DNA from: Gp6-AA40 sp035496255
GTDB lineage: Bacteria; Acidobacteriota; Vicinamibacteria; Vicinamibacterales; UBA2999
Assembly: GCA_035496255.1 (NCBI GenBank)
Contig: DATJEU010000014.1
Coordinates: 62,001-126,000 of the forward strand
DNA: 64,000 nt
Reading direction: 5' to 3'
Part shown: in pieces, positions 1 through 9,057 of the stretch
Position numbering within the stretch: the first letter of the stretch is position 1
How the letters are laid out: each line of letters opens with the position of its first letter
Program-made: the position numbers and the translations under genes
The notes under the pieces: model-generated
Seen by the model: the letters and a program-made list of their open reading frames with translations, nothing else
Databases searched by the model: none
What the model was told of the DNA's origin: nothing

Positions 1-573
1 CACCTGCGCCGCAACGTCGGGTGTTGCCTGGTAATACGCCCGGCCGGCAACCGCGTCCGGCTTTGGGGGCGCGGACAGTCCAAAGGCTTCGAGCACCGTG
101 ACGTTCGATCCGGTCGCAAGGATGGTGAACCGCGCGGCCACGTCGACCTCACCGTCCTCACAGCGAAGGCGCGCGCCGGCGATCCGATTGTCGTTGAGCA
201 GCGGCGCTATCGCTGTGGCCACCGAGAATCGCGCGCCGGCTGCCGTCGCGGAGTCCAGCAGCAGCGCATCGAGGCGCGCGCGGGGAAGACAGGCGAATTC
301 ACCGCTTACGGACACGTGGTGACCCGCGGGCGCATACACGCGCAGCTCGTCGCCGCGGAATGCTTCGCGCAGCACCGTGTCGTCGGCACCCAGGATCATC
401 AGCGCGCCGAGGGCGTCGCTGATCAACCCGTCGCCGCAGACCTTGTCTCGAGGAAACGCGCGCTGATCAACGATGACGACCTGATGTCCCGAGTCGACGA
501 GCAGCTTCGCTGCCGCCGAACCGGCCGGACCAGCGCCGAGAATGAGCACATCGCAACTGGACGTCGGGCACAC
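1..573 (-). CDS. Geranylgeranyl-reductase-family FAD oxidoreductase (3' part beyond window)
   Basis: This is the N-terminal 191 residues of a flavoprotein; the reading frame is open to the window edge, so the C-terminus is missing. Translation shows a dinucleotide-binding GAGPAGSAAAK motif at about residues 13-23, then FPRDKVCGDG at about residue 40-50, the signature of the geranylgeranyl reductase/GGR family, and an ATG motif (ILATGSN) near residue 150. Family members reduce isoprenoid or quinone-like substrates with FAD. The start is the GTG at 573, because in-frame stops lie immediately upstream. It is divergent from the VOC gene with only 19 nt between start codons, so promoters must overlap coding sequence. 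The exact substrate cannot be told. Confidence 0.8.
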   Translation of the reverse strand, partial: MCPTSSCDVLILGAGPAGSAAAKLLVDSGHQVVIVDQRAFPRDKVCGDGLISDALGALMILGADDTVLREAFRGDELRVYAPAGHHVSVSGEFACLPRARLDALLLDSATAAGARFSVATAIAPLLNDNRIAGARLRCEDGEVDVAARFTILATGSNVTVLEAFGLSAPPKPDAVAGRAYYQATPDVAAQV

Positions 574-592
574 CGCTCACTATCATCCTCCA

Positions 593-1123
593 ATGGCCGG
601 CCGGCGTTCGACTCCCGGAAAACCACACGCGCGTGTTGCGACGCGAACGCCAAAACGCACGGCCCGGAAGCGGACGCGTGCCGCCTCGCCCGCGATCACC
701 GCCCCACCTCGTCCGCGGGTGACGGGCAGTGGCCTCGCGCCGGGCATGCAATCAATCAATACGTATCTCGCCGTTGAAAACGTCGGCGCGTCGATCGAGT
801 TCCTGGAACGGGCGATCGGCTTCACTCGCGGCGTCGTCCTGGCCGATCCGGACGGGCAGCCGCGTTATGCGGAGATGCGTCACGGCACCTCGGTGGTGAT
901 GTTGATTCGAAAGGGCGACGCGACGGCGCCGAGTGGCGGGGCGTCGGCGCTGTACACCTACGTCGAGGATGTCGATCGGCTCGCCACCCAGGCACGCGAG
1001 GCGGGTGCCGGCGTCAGCGAAACGGAAGACAAGCCGTGGGGAGATCGCGTGGCGACGTTCACCGACCCGGACGGCTACCGCTGGATGCTCGCCAGCTTCA
1101 AGAAACTGGTCCCGTTCGAGTAG
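593..1123 (+). CDS. VOC-family (glyoxalase/bleomycin-resistance fold) protein
   Basis: The 176-residue product has an Arg/Pro/Thr-rich, probably disordered N-terminal tail of about 50 residues, followed by one VOC domain (NTYLAVENVGASIEFLERAI ... FTDPDGYRWMLA). The pattern resembles PhnB/YkgC-type glyoxalase-like proteins rather than a true glyoxalase I. A frame-compatible start at 542 exists, but the ATG at 593 is preferred because it follows the divergent gene's start and removes 17 residues with no family resemblance. The 3' end overlaps the convergent bshA by 26 nt. Substrate unknown. Confidence 0.75.
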   Translation: MAGRRSTPGKPHARVATRTPKRTARKRTRAASPAITAPPRPRVTGSGLAPGMQSINTYLAVENVGASIEFLERAIGFTRGVVLADPDGQPRYAEMRHGTSVVMLIRKGDATAPSGGASALYTYVEDVDRLATQAREAGAGVSETEDKPWGDRVATFTDPDGYRWMLASFKKLVPFE

Positions 1124-2261
1124 ACGCGCGTCCGAGCGCCGCCTCGTAGCACGTCTCGTACATCGGGACGACGCGCTCGACGCAGAACTGCTCGCGGACA
1201 CGGCGGCACGCCGCTTCAGCGATGCGCTTGTGCAGGACCCGATCCGTCAGCAGCCGGACACCACTCTCGGCCATCGCGTCGAGATCGTCCGGATCCTGCA
1301 GGAATCCGCTGACACCGTCCTCGATGACCTCGGGCAGGCCCCCGACGCGTGACGCGACGACCGGAACTTCGCATGCCATCGCTTCGAGCGCCGCGAGTCC
1401 GAAGCTCTCCTGCGCCGAGGGCAGCAGGAACAGATCGCTGATCGAGAGCAGCGGCAGCACCTCCTCCTGCGCGCCGACGGAGTCGACGAGATGCCAGATC
1501 CCGAGCTCGCGCGCGAGACGATTCGCTTGTCCGAGCTCCGGACCATCACCAACGAGCAACAGACGCGCGGGGACCTTCTGGCGGATGCGATCGAAGATCC
1601 GCACGACGGCATCGGTGCGCTTCACCGGCCGGAAGTTCGAGATGTGCACGACGATCTTCGTCTGCTCATCGTCTTTCGTGAACCGGCAGCGCAGGCCCGG
1701 CCGTGGCGTGCGGCGGTGGACGCCGCAATCGAGAAAGTTCGGAATCACCTCGATGCCACGGGTGACGCCGAGCTGCTCGTAGGTGGAGGCGCGCAGGCTT
1801 TCCGACACCGCGGTCACACGATCCGAGTGCTGGATCGAGAAGGCCACGATCTCCGAGTACGAGGGATCGCTGCCGACCAGCGTGATATCGGTCCCGTGCA
1901 GGGTCGTGATGACACGAGGCGTCGGCCCGGGCTGTGCGCCGAGCACCTGCTGCGCCATCTGCGCCGCCGTCGAATGGGGCACGGCGTAGTGGGCATGGAC
2001 GACATCGAGGCGGAACTCCCGCGAGACCTGCACGATCTTGTTGGCCAGGGAGAGCAGATACTGCGGCTCGCGGAACAGCGGATAGGTGGGCGTCAGGACC
2101 TGGTGGAAGGACAATCCGGCCTGGAACTCTCCAAGGCGGAAGGGCGTTTCCGTGCTGATGAAATGCACCTGATGCCCGCGCGCCGCCAGCGCCTTTCCCA
2201 GCTCGGTGGCGACGATACCGCTGCCGCCGACCGACGCATAACACACGATTCCGATGTGCAC
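1098..2261 (-). CDS. bshA: BshA, N-acetyl-alpha-D-glucosaminyl L-malate synthase
   Basis: A GT4-family glycosyltransferase of 387 residues that would join UDP-GlcNAc and L-malate in the first step of bacillithiol synthesis. The N-terminus reads HIGIVCYASVGGSGIVATELG, the hallmark of BshA. Also visible are HAHYAVPHSTAA, TTLHGTDITLVG, the donor-site region HISNFRPVKRTD, and the ESFGLAALEAMACEVPVVAS motif. The GTG at 2261 is chosen because it matches the family N-terminus and has a GAGGGA ribosome site; a longer frame from 2354 would run back into bshB1. It lies 37 nt downstream of bshB1, giving a bsh operon. bshC is not in the window. Confidence 0.92.
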   Translation of the reverse strand: MHIGIVCYASVGGSGIVATELGKALAARGHQVHFISTETPFRLGEFQAGLSFHQVLTPTYPLFREPQYLLSLANKIVQVSREFRLDVVHAHYAVPHSTAAQMAQQVLGAQPGPTPRVITTLHGTDITLVGSDPSYSEIVAFSIQHSDRVTAVSESLRASTYEQLGVTRGIEVIPNFLDCGVHRRTPRPGLRCRFTKDDEQTKIVVHISNFRPVKRTDAVVRIFDRIRQKVPARLLLVGDGPELGQANRLARELGIWHLVDSVGAQEEVLPLLSISDLFLLPSAQESFGLAALEAMACEVPVVASRVGGLPEVIEDGVSGFLQDPDDLDAMAESGVRLLTDRVLHKRIAEAACRRVREQFCVERVVPMYETCYEAALGRASTRTGPVS

Positions 2262-2298
2262 GTTTAATCCCTCGTCGGGCCTGCGCGCGAGGCCTGGC

Positions 2299-3012
2299 CT
2301 ACCGTAGCAGGTCTCGCCGCACCACCGGTTCCCGAACGACGATGCCTTCGGCAAATTCGACGCCGGCCAGCGCGCCGAACTGCGCGTCGCGACTCTCGAT
2401 CAGCCGCGAAAACGTCGACGCGGTCAGGCGCGTCGGTACCGCGTCTGGCGCGGACGGACGGAACTGCGTCACGTGAGACGCCAGCGCTCGACGTTTGGTT
2501 TCGTAATGCCCGCTGACGTCAACGACGAACGACGGCGGGGCCGCGTCGTTGATGAAGTAATAACAGACCCACTCCGGCTTCCACGCCTCGCCATCGGCTT
2601 GATACTTCCGCAGGCCGGCGTTGAACACCGCATCGGTCAGGACGCGACTCGCGGTCACATGATCCGGATGGCGATCGGACCAGTATGGAATCGCCACGAC
2701 CCGCGGCCGCGCCCGCCGCACCAGCGAAGCGATGCGCGCGAAATGTTCCGGGGCCGACCCCAGCGCCCGATCCGGCAGACGCAGGTTGACCCTCCATGCT
2801 GCCCCGAGCACGACTCGCGCCGCCTCGCCCTCGGCGAGACGCTGCTCGACCGTGCCGTTGCTGCCCATTTCACCGGCGGTCAGATCACACAGGCCCACGC
2901 GCAACCCGAGCGTCGCGTGCTTCGCCACGATGCCGCCGATCCCGATTTCGATGTCGTCGGGGTGAGGACCGATCGCCAGCAGATCGACCTGGTCGACGGT
3001 CAGCGGGTCCAT
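2299..3012 (-). CDS. bshB1: BshB1, bacillithiol biosynthesis deacetylase
   Basis: A 237-residue LmbE/PIG-L family zinc deacetylase that would remove the acetyl group from GlcNAc-malate in bacillithiol synthesis. The zinc motif appears as GPHPDDIEIGIGG near residue 15, and the second ligand region as SDRHPDHVTAS near residue 110. DLTAGEMGSNGTVEQRLAE is characteristic of the BshB1 subgroup. The start overlaps the end of the upstream FAD oxidoreductase by 13 nt, suggesting translational coupling, and bshA follows 37 nt later. Confidence 0.92.
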   Translation of the reverse strand: MDPLTVDQVDLLAIGPHPDDIEIGIGGIVAKHATLGLRVGLCDLTAGEMGSNGTVEQRLAEGEAARVVLGAAWRVNLRLPDRALGSAPEHFARIASLVRRARPRVVAIPYWSDRHPDHVTASRVLTDAVFNAGLRKYQADGEAWKPEWVCYYFINDAAPPSFVVDVSGHYETKRRALASHVTQFRPSAPDAVPTRLTASTFSRLIESRDAQFGALAGVEFAEGIVVREPVVRRDLLR

Positions 3013-4217
3013 CCAAAGACCTCGTCGCCCTTCGCGGGCGCACCGGCCGCGGCGCGCGCGAGAAGGCGGGCGGCGACGAACGCGCCGGTCACCGAATCTG
3101 CGGATCCTCCGAGCGCGAACAGGTGATGCGGGTAATTGCGGTGCGGTCCGACATACATCACGCCATCGGCGGTCTCACCGTAGGACATCTCCCAGCCGAA
3201 CTCCGCGCGCAAGCCGAGAATCGCGGGATACATCGTGAGGAACTCGTACATCAGTTCGCTGCTGCGCTCGACGACGACCTGCAACCGCTTGCGCTCGGGC
3301 ACCTCGTTCTGATCACCGCCGGTGACGAGAAGCCGGTGGTCGGACGTCCATCGCACGCGATGCCGCGGCGAACCCGTGTCGGCCAGCGTGACCGTTGCCG
3401 GAAAGACCTGCTTGCGGATCGCGGCCGGCACCGGCTCGGTCATCACGTGATAGGTCTCACGACGGGTGAAGTGGCGGCGCAGCGGCTTGAACTCGGCGGT
3501 GGCCGACCCGGTGGTGACGATCGCCGTGGCTGCGCGCACCACGGCACCGTCCGCGGTCACCTCCACTCCCCTCGCACCGAACTTCACCTTCCGGACCGGC
3601 GTTCGCTCGCCGAAAACGGCCTGGCGCTTGCGCGCGGCAACGGTCAGTCCGACGCACGCGCGGTAGGGATCAATCGCGAACGCGTCGCCCGTTCGGATTG
3701 CCGCCTGGGCATCCGTCATCAGGCGCGGCCTGACCTGCCTGCCGGTCAGCCACTGTGCCGCCAGACCGGCGGAGACCCGCGCGTCGAACTCGCGGCGCGT
3801 GCGCTTCTCATCATTCGTGATCGTGACGCTGTCCAGCGTCTGCAGACCCACCGGCACGCCCAGCCGCCGCAGCAGCGCTGCCGCGTCGAGCGCGCCCTTC
3901 CGCCAGGCCTCGAACATCGCCCGGCCAGCACGGAGACCGTGCGCCTGCACGACGTCCCGGAAGGCCGGGCCAGGCTCGGGCAGCAGCAGGCCCGTGCTGC
4001 GACCGGAACTGCCGCGGCCGATGCGATCGGCCTCGAGCACGATCGTCGAGAGGCCGGCGGTTGCGCAGGCATAGGCGGTGGCCACGCCGGTGAGACCGGC
4101 ACCGATGATCACGACATCGGCGTCATGGTCGCCGCGGAGTCGAGGGGGATTGGGTCGCCGGGAGTCGGGAAAGTCGTGAACCCAGGGACTGTCGCCGTAC
4201 CGCGTTTTCGTCGGCAT
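3000..4217 (-). CDS. DadA-like FAD-dependent amine/amino-acid oxidoreductase
   Basis: A 405-residue DAO-fold flavoprotein. The FAD motif VVIIGAGLTGVATAYACA lies near residue 35, GRGSSGRSTGLL follows, and the C-terminal region contains GYG-like EMSYGETADGVMYVG and FALGGSADSVTGAFVAARLLA. The family oxidises secondary amines or amino acids (glycine oxidase, D-amino-acid dehydrogenase, gamma-glutamylputrescine oxidase); the substrate cannot be assigned. The ATG at 4217 was chosen because the longer frame overlaps the divergent acylase gene. It overlaps bshB1 and appears to be the first gene of the bacillithiol operon, which is unusual context for this family. Confidence 0.8.
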   Translation of the reverse strand: MPTKTRYGDSPWVHDFPDSRRPNPPRLRGDHDADVVIIGAGLTGVATAYACATAGLSTIVLEADRIGRGSSGRSTGLLLPEPGPAFRDVVQAHGLRAGRAMFEAWRKGALDAAALLRRLGVPVGLQTLDSVTITNDEKRTRREFDARVSAGLAAQWLTGRQVRPRLMTDAQAAIRTGDAFAIDPYRACVGLTVAARKRQAVFGERTPVRKVKFGARGVEVTADGAVVRAATAIVTTGSATAEFKPLRRHFTRRETYHVMTEPVPAAIRKQVFPATVTLADTGSPRHRVRWTSDHRLLVTGGDQNEVPERKRLQVVVERSSELMYEFLTMYPAILGLRAEFGWEMSYGETADGVMYVGPHRNYPHHLFALGGSADSVTGAFVAARLLARAAAGAPAKGDEVFGWTR

Positions 4218-4224
4218 CGTTAAG

Positions 4225-6732
4225 ATGCACATTATGCGTCGGCGCGTCGCGTGGACGGTTCTGGGCACGCTGGCAATCCTCGCGGCCGCTGGCGGCGGCG
4301 GCGCGTTCTGGATCCGGGGACGGCTGCTCGCGAGCCTGCCGCAGCTCGACGGACGCATCCAGTTGCCCGGTCTGCGGGCAGCCGTATCGGTCAAGCGGGA
4401 TGCGCTCGGTATCCCGACGATCCGCGCGACCTCGCGCGAAGACCTGGCGCGTGCGACGGGTTTCCTCCATGCGCAGGATCGATTTTTTCAAATGGACCTG
4501 GCGCGTCGCCGGGCCGCGGGCGAGCTGGCCGAACTCGTAGGACCGGCCGCGCTTCCCGTGGATCGGCAGACACGACTGCACCGGTTCCGCGCGCTCGCAC
4601 GAAAGACAGTCGGAGGCCTGGCGGATCGTGACCGTCGCATCCTTGCGGCGTACACAGCGGGCGTGAACGCCGGCCTCTCGCAGCTTGGCGCACCTCCGTT
4701 CGAGTATCTGCTGCTGCGACAGCAGCCACAGCCCTGGCGTGAAGAGGACACGATGCTGGTGGTGCTCTCGATGTTTCTCACGCTGCAGGACAGCGAAGGC
4801 ACGTACGAGTCGACGCTGGCGACGATGCGGGACGTGTTGCCGGCGGCGATGGTCGACTTCCTCGCGCCCGTGGGCACGGAATGGGACACACCCGTGCAGG
4901 GCGACGCCCTTGCTGTCCCGCCGATTCCCGGGCCGGACATCTACAACCTGCGCGCCCGCCGGCAAGGCAAGCAGCCAATCCAGTTGCCGCCTCCGCGACC
5001 AGAGGTCGTCGACCTCCCAACTCCCAACTTTCCCCCCACAGTCGCCACTCCCGATACTTTTGGCAGTTGGACAGGCGAAGACCATTGGGCGTTGGGGGTA
5101 GACAATCGCAACGGCGCCATCGGCAGCAACAGCTTTGCGGTTGCCGGACGTCTCACCGCCTCGGGCTCCGCGCTCGTCGCCAACGACATGCACCTGGCCG
5201 TCCGCGTGCCGAACACGTGGTATCGCGCCACGTTCGTCTGGAGCGATCCAACGGGTAAGTCGCATCTGGTTGCGGGCGTGACGCTGCCTGGACACCCGGC
5301 GATGGTCATCGGCAGCAACGAGCACATCGCCTGGGGCTTCACCAACACATACGCGGACTTCGCCGACATCGTCCTGCTCGACATCGATCGGCGGGAACCG
5401 GACCGCTACCGCACCCCGCACGGGTGGAAGCCGTTCGAGCATTACGACGAGGTCATCAAGGTGGCCGGTCAGGCCGACGAGCATCTCGCAGTGACCTGGA
5501 CGATCTGGGGGCCGGTAATCGATCCCGACCACGCGGGGAGGCCCCGTGCGCTGCGGTGGGTGGCGCACTCGATCGATCAGCAGATCACCACCGCGACGCC
5601 ACTCGAATCGGCGACGACGATCGAGGAGGCGCTGGCTGAAGCGAACGGCCTGGCCGCGCCTGGCCAGAACATGGTGGTGGCCGACCGGAGCGGCCGTGTG
5701 GCATGGAGCATCTTCGGGTCGATCCCGCGGCGCAGCGGCATGACCGGTGACACGCCGCTGTCGTGGGCGGACGGCACACACGGCTGGAACGGCTGGCTCG
5801 ACGACGATGAATATCCGCGCATCGTCGCTCCGCCGGGTGGGCGAATCTGGTCCGCGAACAATCGGGTCACGGACGAGAGCACCGGCCGTGTGCTCGGCAA
5901 CGGCAACTACGAAGTCGGGTCGCGGGCGCGCATCATCCGGGACCGCCTCATGGCCAGCGATCGGTTCGAGCCGCGTGACCTTCTCGATATCCAGCTCGAT
6001 ACCAGTGCGTCGTTCCTTGCCCGCTGGCGCGATCTGATTCTGCGCACCTTGACGGCGAGCGATCTCTCGGGACGCGCAGACCGCACGGAATTTCGCGACG
6101 TCGTGCGAGGCCAGTGGAGCGGACAGGTCACGGCGGATTCAGCCGCGTATCTGCTGACCCGCCTGTTCCGCGAACGTGTGTCGGAGCGGGTCTTCGGCTT
6201 CCTGCTGTCGGAATGCTATGAAGCAGACGCGACGTTCGATTACCGCTTTATCCGCCGCCGCGAGGGACCGATCTGGAAGGCCGTCACCGAGCAGCCGCTG
6301 CACCTCCTCGACCCTGCGTTTTCCGACTGGCACGAACTGCTGCTGACGAGCATCGACGAGGTGATCGCCCGCGTGCGCGCTGATCATCCCGGACCGCTCA
6401 ACGATCGTCAATGGGGCGAGTACAACGTCACGCGTTACCGCCATCCGTTATCCGGTGCCGCGCCCTTCCTGTGGCGCTGGCTGGACATGCCGGCACAACC
6501 GCTGCCGGGCGATCTCTACACGCCGAACATGCATTGGGGCATCAATGCGCCGTCGGAACGGATGGTGGTGTCGCCGGGCCGGGAAATCGAGGGCCTGATG
6601 GACATGCCGACCGGCCAGAGCGGTCATCCGCTCTCGCCGTTCTACGCGAATTCGCATCCGGCGTGGGTCGCCGGATCAATGAGTCCCCTGCTCGGAGGAC
6701 CTGCGATTCACTCGATCACGTTCGCGCCATGA
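4225..6732 (+). CDS. Penicillin acylase family (S45) N-terminal-nucleophile hydrolase
   Basis: The 835-residue product starts with a membrane anchor or signal segment (TVLGTLAILAAAGGGGAFWI), then an alpha-subunit-like part (GIPTIRATSREDLARATGFLHAQDRFFQMDLARR), a linker, and the autoprocessing site around residue 301, where GAIGSNSFAVAG supplies the predicted new N-terminal Ser nucleophile. The beta part has SALVANDMHLA and the QNMVVAD region typical of S45. The family cleaves amides such as beta-lactam side chains or N-acyl homoserine lactones; the substrate is unknown. The start codons of this gene and the divergent FAD gene are 7 nt apart. A second ATG at 4234 is equally possible. Confidence 0.87.
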   Translation: MHIMRRRVAWTVLGTLAILAAAGGGGAFWIRGRLLASLPQLDGRIQLPGLRAAVSVKRDALGIPTIRATSREDLARATGFLHAQDRFFQMDLARRRAAGELAELVGPAALPVDRQTRLHRFRALARKTVGGLADRDRRILAAYTAGVNAGLSQLGAPPFEYLLLRQQPQPWREEDTMLVVLSMFLTLQDSEGTYESTLATMRDVLPAAMVDFLAPVGTEWDTPVQGDALAVPPIPGPDIYNLRARRQGKQPIQLPPPRPEVVDLPTPNFPPTVATPDTFGSWTGEDHWALGVDNRNGAIGSNSFAVAGRLTASGSALVANDMHLAVRVPNTWYRATFVWSDPTGKSHLVAGVTLPGHPAMVIGSNEHIAWGFTNTYADFADIVLLDIDRREPDRYRTPHGWKPFEHYDEVIKVAGQADEHLAVTWTIWGPVIDPDHAGRPRALRWVAHSIDQQITTATPLESATTIEEALAEANGLAAPGQNMVVADRSGRVAWSIFGSIPRRSGMTGDTPLSWADGTHGWNGWLDDDEYPRIVAPPGGRIWSANNRVTDESTGRVLGNGNYEVGSRARIIRDRLMASDRFEPRDLLDIQLDTSASFLARWRDLILRTLTASDLSGRADRTEFRDVVRGQWSGQVTADSAAYLLTRLFRERVSERVFGFLLSECYEADATFDYRFIRRREGPIWKAVTEQPLHLLDPAFSDWHELLLTSIDEVIARVRADHPGPLNDRQWGEYNVTRYRHPLSGAAPFLWRWLDMPAQPLPGDLYTPNMHWGINAPSERMVVSPGREIEGLMDMPTGQSGHPLSPFYANSHPAWVAGSMSPLLGGPAIHSITFAP

Positions 6733-6749
6733 CGGGGAGAGCAGTACGT

Positions 6750-6805
6750 CCTTGAACTCTGAATTCCGCGTTCCGCGTTCCGCATTCTGAATTCTGCATT
6801 CAAGG
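6750..6805. repeat. AT-richer short-repeat spacer between convergent genes
   Basis: The spacer between two convergent genes has two copies of CTGAATTC and two of CGCGTTC, bounded by the inverted pair CCTTGAA and TTCAAGG. It is clearly lower in GC than its surroundings. It may fold into a hairpin and end transcription from either side, but there is no U-tract. It overlaps the last bases of the secreted-protein gene. Confidence 0.5.
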
Positions 6806-7483
6806 AACCGCCACCCCGTTGACCATCTGATAATCGTAGGTAACCGTCATCGTCGACGGCCCGGCCACGCGTATCTGCGCCTTCGTATCGAGGCGCACCG
6901 GCACGCGGATGCCGCCAATGCGGTCGTAGCGGCGGACGACGTCGACGCGGGTCGTCCAGAACGAAGGATTGCGCGCGAGCCGCCCTTCGACCCGAACCAG
7001 GTCGGCTTCGTCGGTCGTCACAAAGAGAAACCCGTCGATGAGCGAGACATCGCGACGTTTCGGCTTTGCAAACAGGCGGACGACACCGGGCTCGGCGACC
7101 TCCCCGCCGTTCAGGTCGTAGTTGGTGGCGGTCAACGCGGCACGTGCCGGGTCGGTCGTCGCGAACAACCTTTCTTCGTTCTCCAGCAGCGACCGCAACA
7201 CGTGTTGGCGGATGTATTCCGAACCCTGTTCGTTGATGACCGTGTAGCTGAAGCGGCCGTCGGGCGTCAGCGTCGTCTCCGCGTCGAGCGTGCCCTGGAG
7301 GTTGAAGCGCGGGTTCGTCGCTTCCATGTGGCGCACCGCCCGATATTCCTTCAGCGGCTCATCCGGCCGCGACAGGAATCGCTCGAGCGCCGGTTCGACT
7401 TCGCCGGCCGCACCACCGGGCGACGCACCCAGCCAGGAGGTGCAGCAGAGCAGGACGGCGACCAGCGCAATGGAGCGGCGCAC
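6800..7483 (-). CDS. Secreted protein of unknown function, possibly LolA-like
   Basis: A 227-residue protein with a signal peptide (MRRSIALVAVLLCCTSWLGA, cleavage near GASPGGA) and a mostly beta-strand-like remainder (ETTLTPDGRFSYTVI, SLIDGFLFVTTDEADLVRVEG, VRRYDRIGGIRVPV, TVTYDYQMVNG). The alternating strands recall LolA/LolB-type lipoprotein-handling folds, but no diagnostic motif was found, so the function is left open. The start is the GTG at 7483. It follows the wHTH-TPR regulator gene after 128 nt on the same strand. Confidence 0.6.
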   Translation of the reverse strand: MRRSIALVAVLLCCTSWLGASPGGAAGEVEPALERFLSRPDEPLKEYRAVRHMEATNPRFNLQGTLDAETTLTPDGRFSYTVINEQGSEYIRQHVLRSLLENEERLFATTDPARAALTATNYDLNGGEVAEPGVVRLFAKPKRRDVSLIDGFLFVTTDEADLVRVEGRLARNPSFWTTRVDVVRRYDRIGGIRVPVRLDTKAQIRVAGPSTMTVTYDYQMVNGVAVP

Positions 7484-7611
7484 GTCCCGTCGTCGTGCAA
7501 TTCGGACGCCGCCGCCGGCGGGCTCATCGGCGGTGACTTATCTCGCTGGATCGCATCGCCGCGGCGCGCGAAAGCCGATCACGATCCCTGTTCCCGTGGC
7601 CGGTGGGTAAA

Positions 7612-9057
7612 TCAACCGGCGCGGGTGCGCAGCAGCGTCAATGTCGGCGACCATTTCGCCGGGTCCGCGACCGGGCGCAGGATCGGTTCCACCGGCAGAA
7701 ACCAACCCGATGGTCCCGGCGGCGCCGCCTGCAGCGCTGCCCTCACCGGTATCGCGTCGGCGGACTCACGGCGTGCCGCATCTCTGACGGCGTTGGCCAC
7801 GGCCACGTCCACGTGCGCGCCCCGCTCTGCCGCGCGTTCGAGACGCGCGGCAAGTTCACGTTCATCGCTCAGACCCAATCCGGCCAGCGCGGCGAGCGCC
7901 AGTGGATGGCGTGGAATTCTTCGGACGACTTCGTTGAACGCCGCTGCTGCCTGGTCTTGATTCCCGGCAGTCAGCGCCAGCGCGCCTTTCGCGTACCACG
8001 TCGCGGCCGAGCATTCGCGCGCATACAAATGGCCGCTCTCTTCGAATCCGAGCTCGCGATCGAAGTGCCGTTCCGCCGCGGCCGCGTCGCCCTGCGCCAG
8101 ACACAGCAATCCTGAGAGCCAATGCAGGCCGACGCTGCCAAATGCCGCGCCCGCGCGCTGCTCGTCCTGTGCCGTGCGGCCGACGGCCAGTTCATGCTCC
8201 GCGGCGTCGAACGCCTGCCGGGCGACGTGGACGCTCGCCGCGAGCCAGTGCGCCAGCCCAAGACCGGGCATCAGGTGCAGCGTTCGCTGCGCGGCGCGCA
8301 AGCGGAGCTCGCCCCACGCGACGAACGCCAGGCGCAGGTGATGGCGCCAGTTGTCCGGTTCGAGTTCAACCGCGCGATGCACGGCCGCAATGCCGTGTTC
8401 GAGTTGCCCGGCGCGATGCAGGACGAAGCCGAGCGTCGCCCAACTCTCCGCCCATTTCGGATCCATCCGACAGGCTTCCCGCGCGTGCGTCAGGGCCGTC
8501 GCCAGGGCGATGACGTCTGGCGACTCGTCGACGCGCGACGCCTCGAACCTGAAGACGAGCGCATTCGCAAGCCCGACGCGCGCGGTTGGGTGATGCGGCG
8601 CCGCTTCGAGAACCAGCGCGAATGCCTGCTCCGCGGCGCCGACGTGCTGCACAGCGAGCGTTTCGAGCGCGGCGCGCCCCTCGAGCCATGCGCGATGCGG
8701 TGCGAGCATGGCATCCACCTCCGCGTCGGAATGTTTCGACGTCTCGCATGCGACCTCACCGGTGAGGCGGTAGCCGCGCCTCGGCACCGTTTCGATCGCG
8801 AGGCCGTGGTCTCCGCCCTCACGTGCGGCGATGGTCCGGCGCAGCAGCGAGATCACCTGTTCGAGGCTGTTGTCCGTCACCGCCACATCGGGCCACGCCG
8901 CCTGCACGAGTGCTTCCTTCGGGACAATCTCGCCAGGCTGGGCGAGCAGGCGCAGGAGTACCTCGAGATGGCGATCGCCCAGCGCGATCGCCGAAGACCC
9001 GCGCGTCAATCGCCGCGCGGCCGCATCGAGACGGAACCGGCCGAAGCTGTAGATCAA
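7612..9057 (-). CDS. OmpR/PhoB-type winged-helix regulator with TPR domain
   Basis: A 481-residue protein. Residues 1-100 form a trans_reg_C winged helix (FGRFRLDAAARRLTRG ... ALGDRHLEVLLRLLAQPGEIVPKEALVQAAWPDVAVTDNSLEQVISLLRR ... IETVPRRGYRL), the DNA-binding type seen in CadC/ToxR and SARP-like proteins. There is no receiver domain and no clear membrane segment. The remainder is built of alpha-helical TPR-like repeats (SWATLGFVLHRAGQLEHGIAAVHRAVELEPDN is one unit). Its ATG overlaps the purK stop codon in ATGA, so it is translationally coupled to purEK. Its targets are unknown. Confidence 0.85.
   Translation of the reverse strand: MIYSFGRFRLDAAARRLTRGSSAIALGDRHLEVLLRLLAQPGEIVPKEALVQAAWPDVAVTDNSLEQVISLLRRTIAAREGGDHGLAIETVPRRGYRLTGEVACETSKHSDAEVDAMLAPHRAWLEGRAALETLAVQHVGAAEQAFALVLEAAPHHPTARVGLANALVFRFEASRVDESPDVIALATALTHAREACRMDPKWAESWATLGFVLHRAGQLEHGIAAVHRAVELEPDNWRHHLRLAFVAWGELRLRAAQRTLHLMPGLGLAHWLAASVHVARQAFDAAEHELAVGRTAQDEQRAGAAFGSVGLHWLSGLLCLAQGDAAAAERHFDRELGFEESGHLYARECSAATWYAKGALALTAGNQDQAAAAFNEVVRRIPRHPLALAALAGLGLSDERELAARLERAAERGAHVDVAVANAVRDAARRESADAIPVRAALQAAPPGPSGWFLPVEPILRPVADPAKWSPTLTLLRTRAG

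Noticed and set aside
2796..4223. Long plus-strand frame of 475 codons opposite bshB1 and the FAD enzyme
   Set aside because: Arg/His/Pro-rich antisense frame typical of high-GC coding DNA; the minus-strand genes have clear family motifs.
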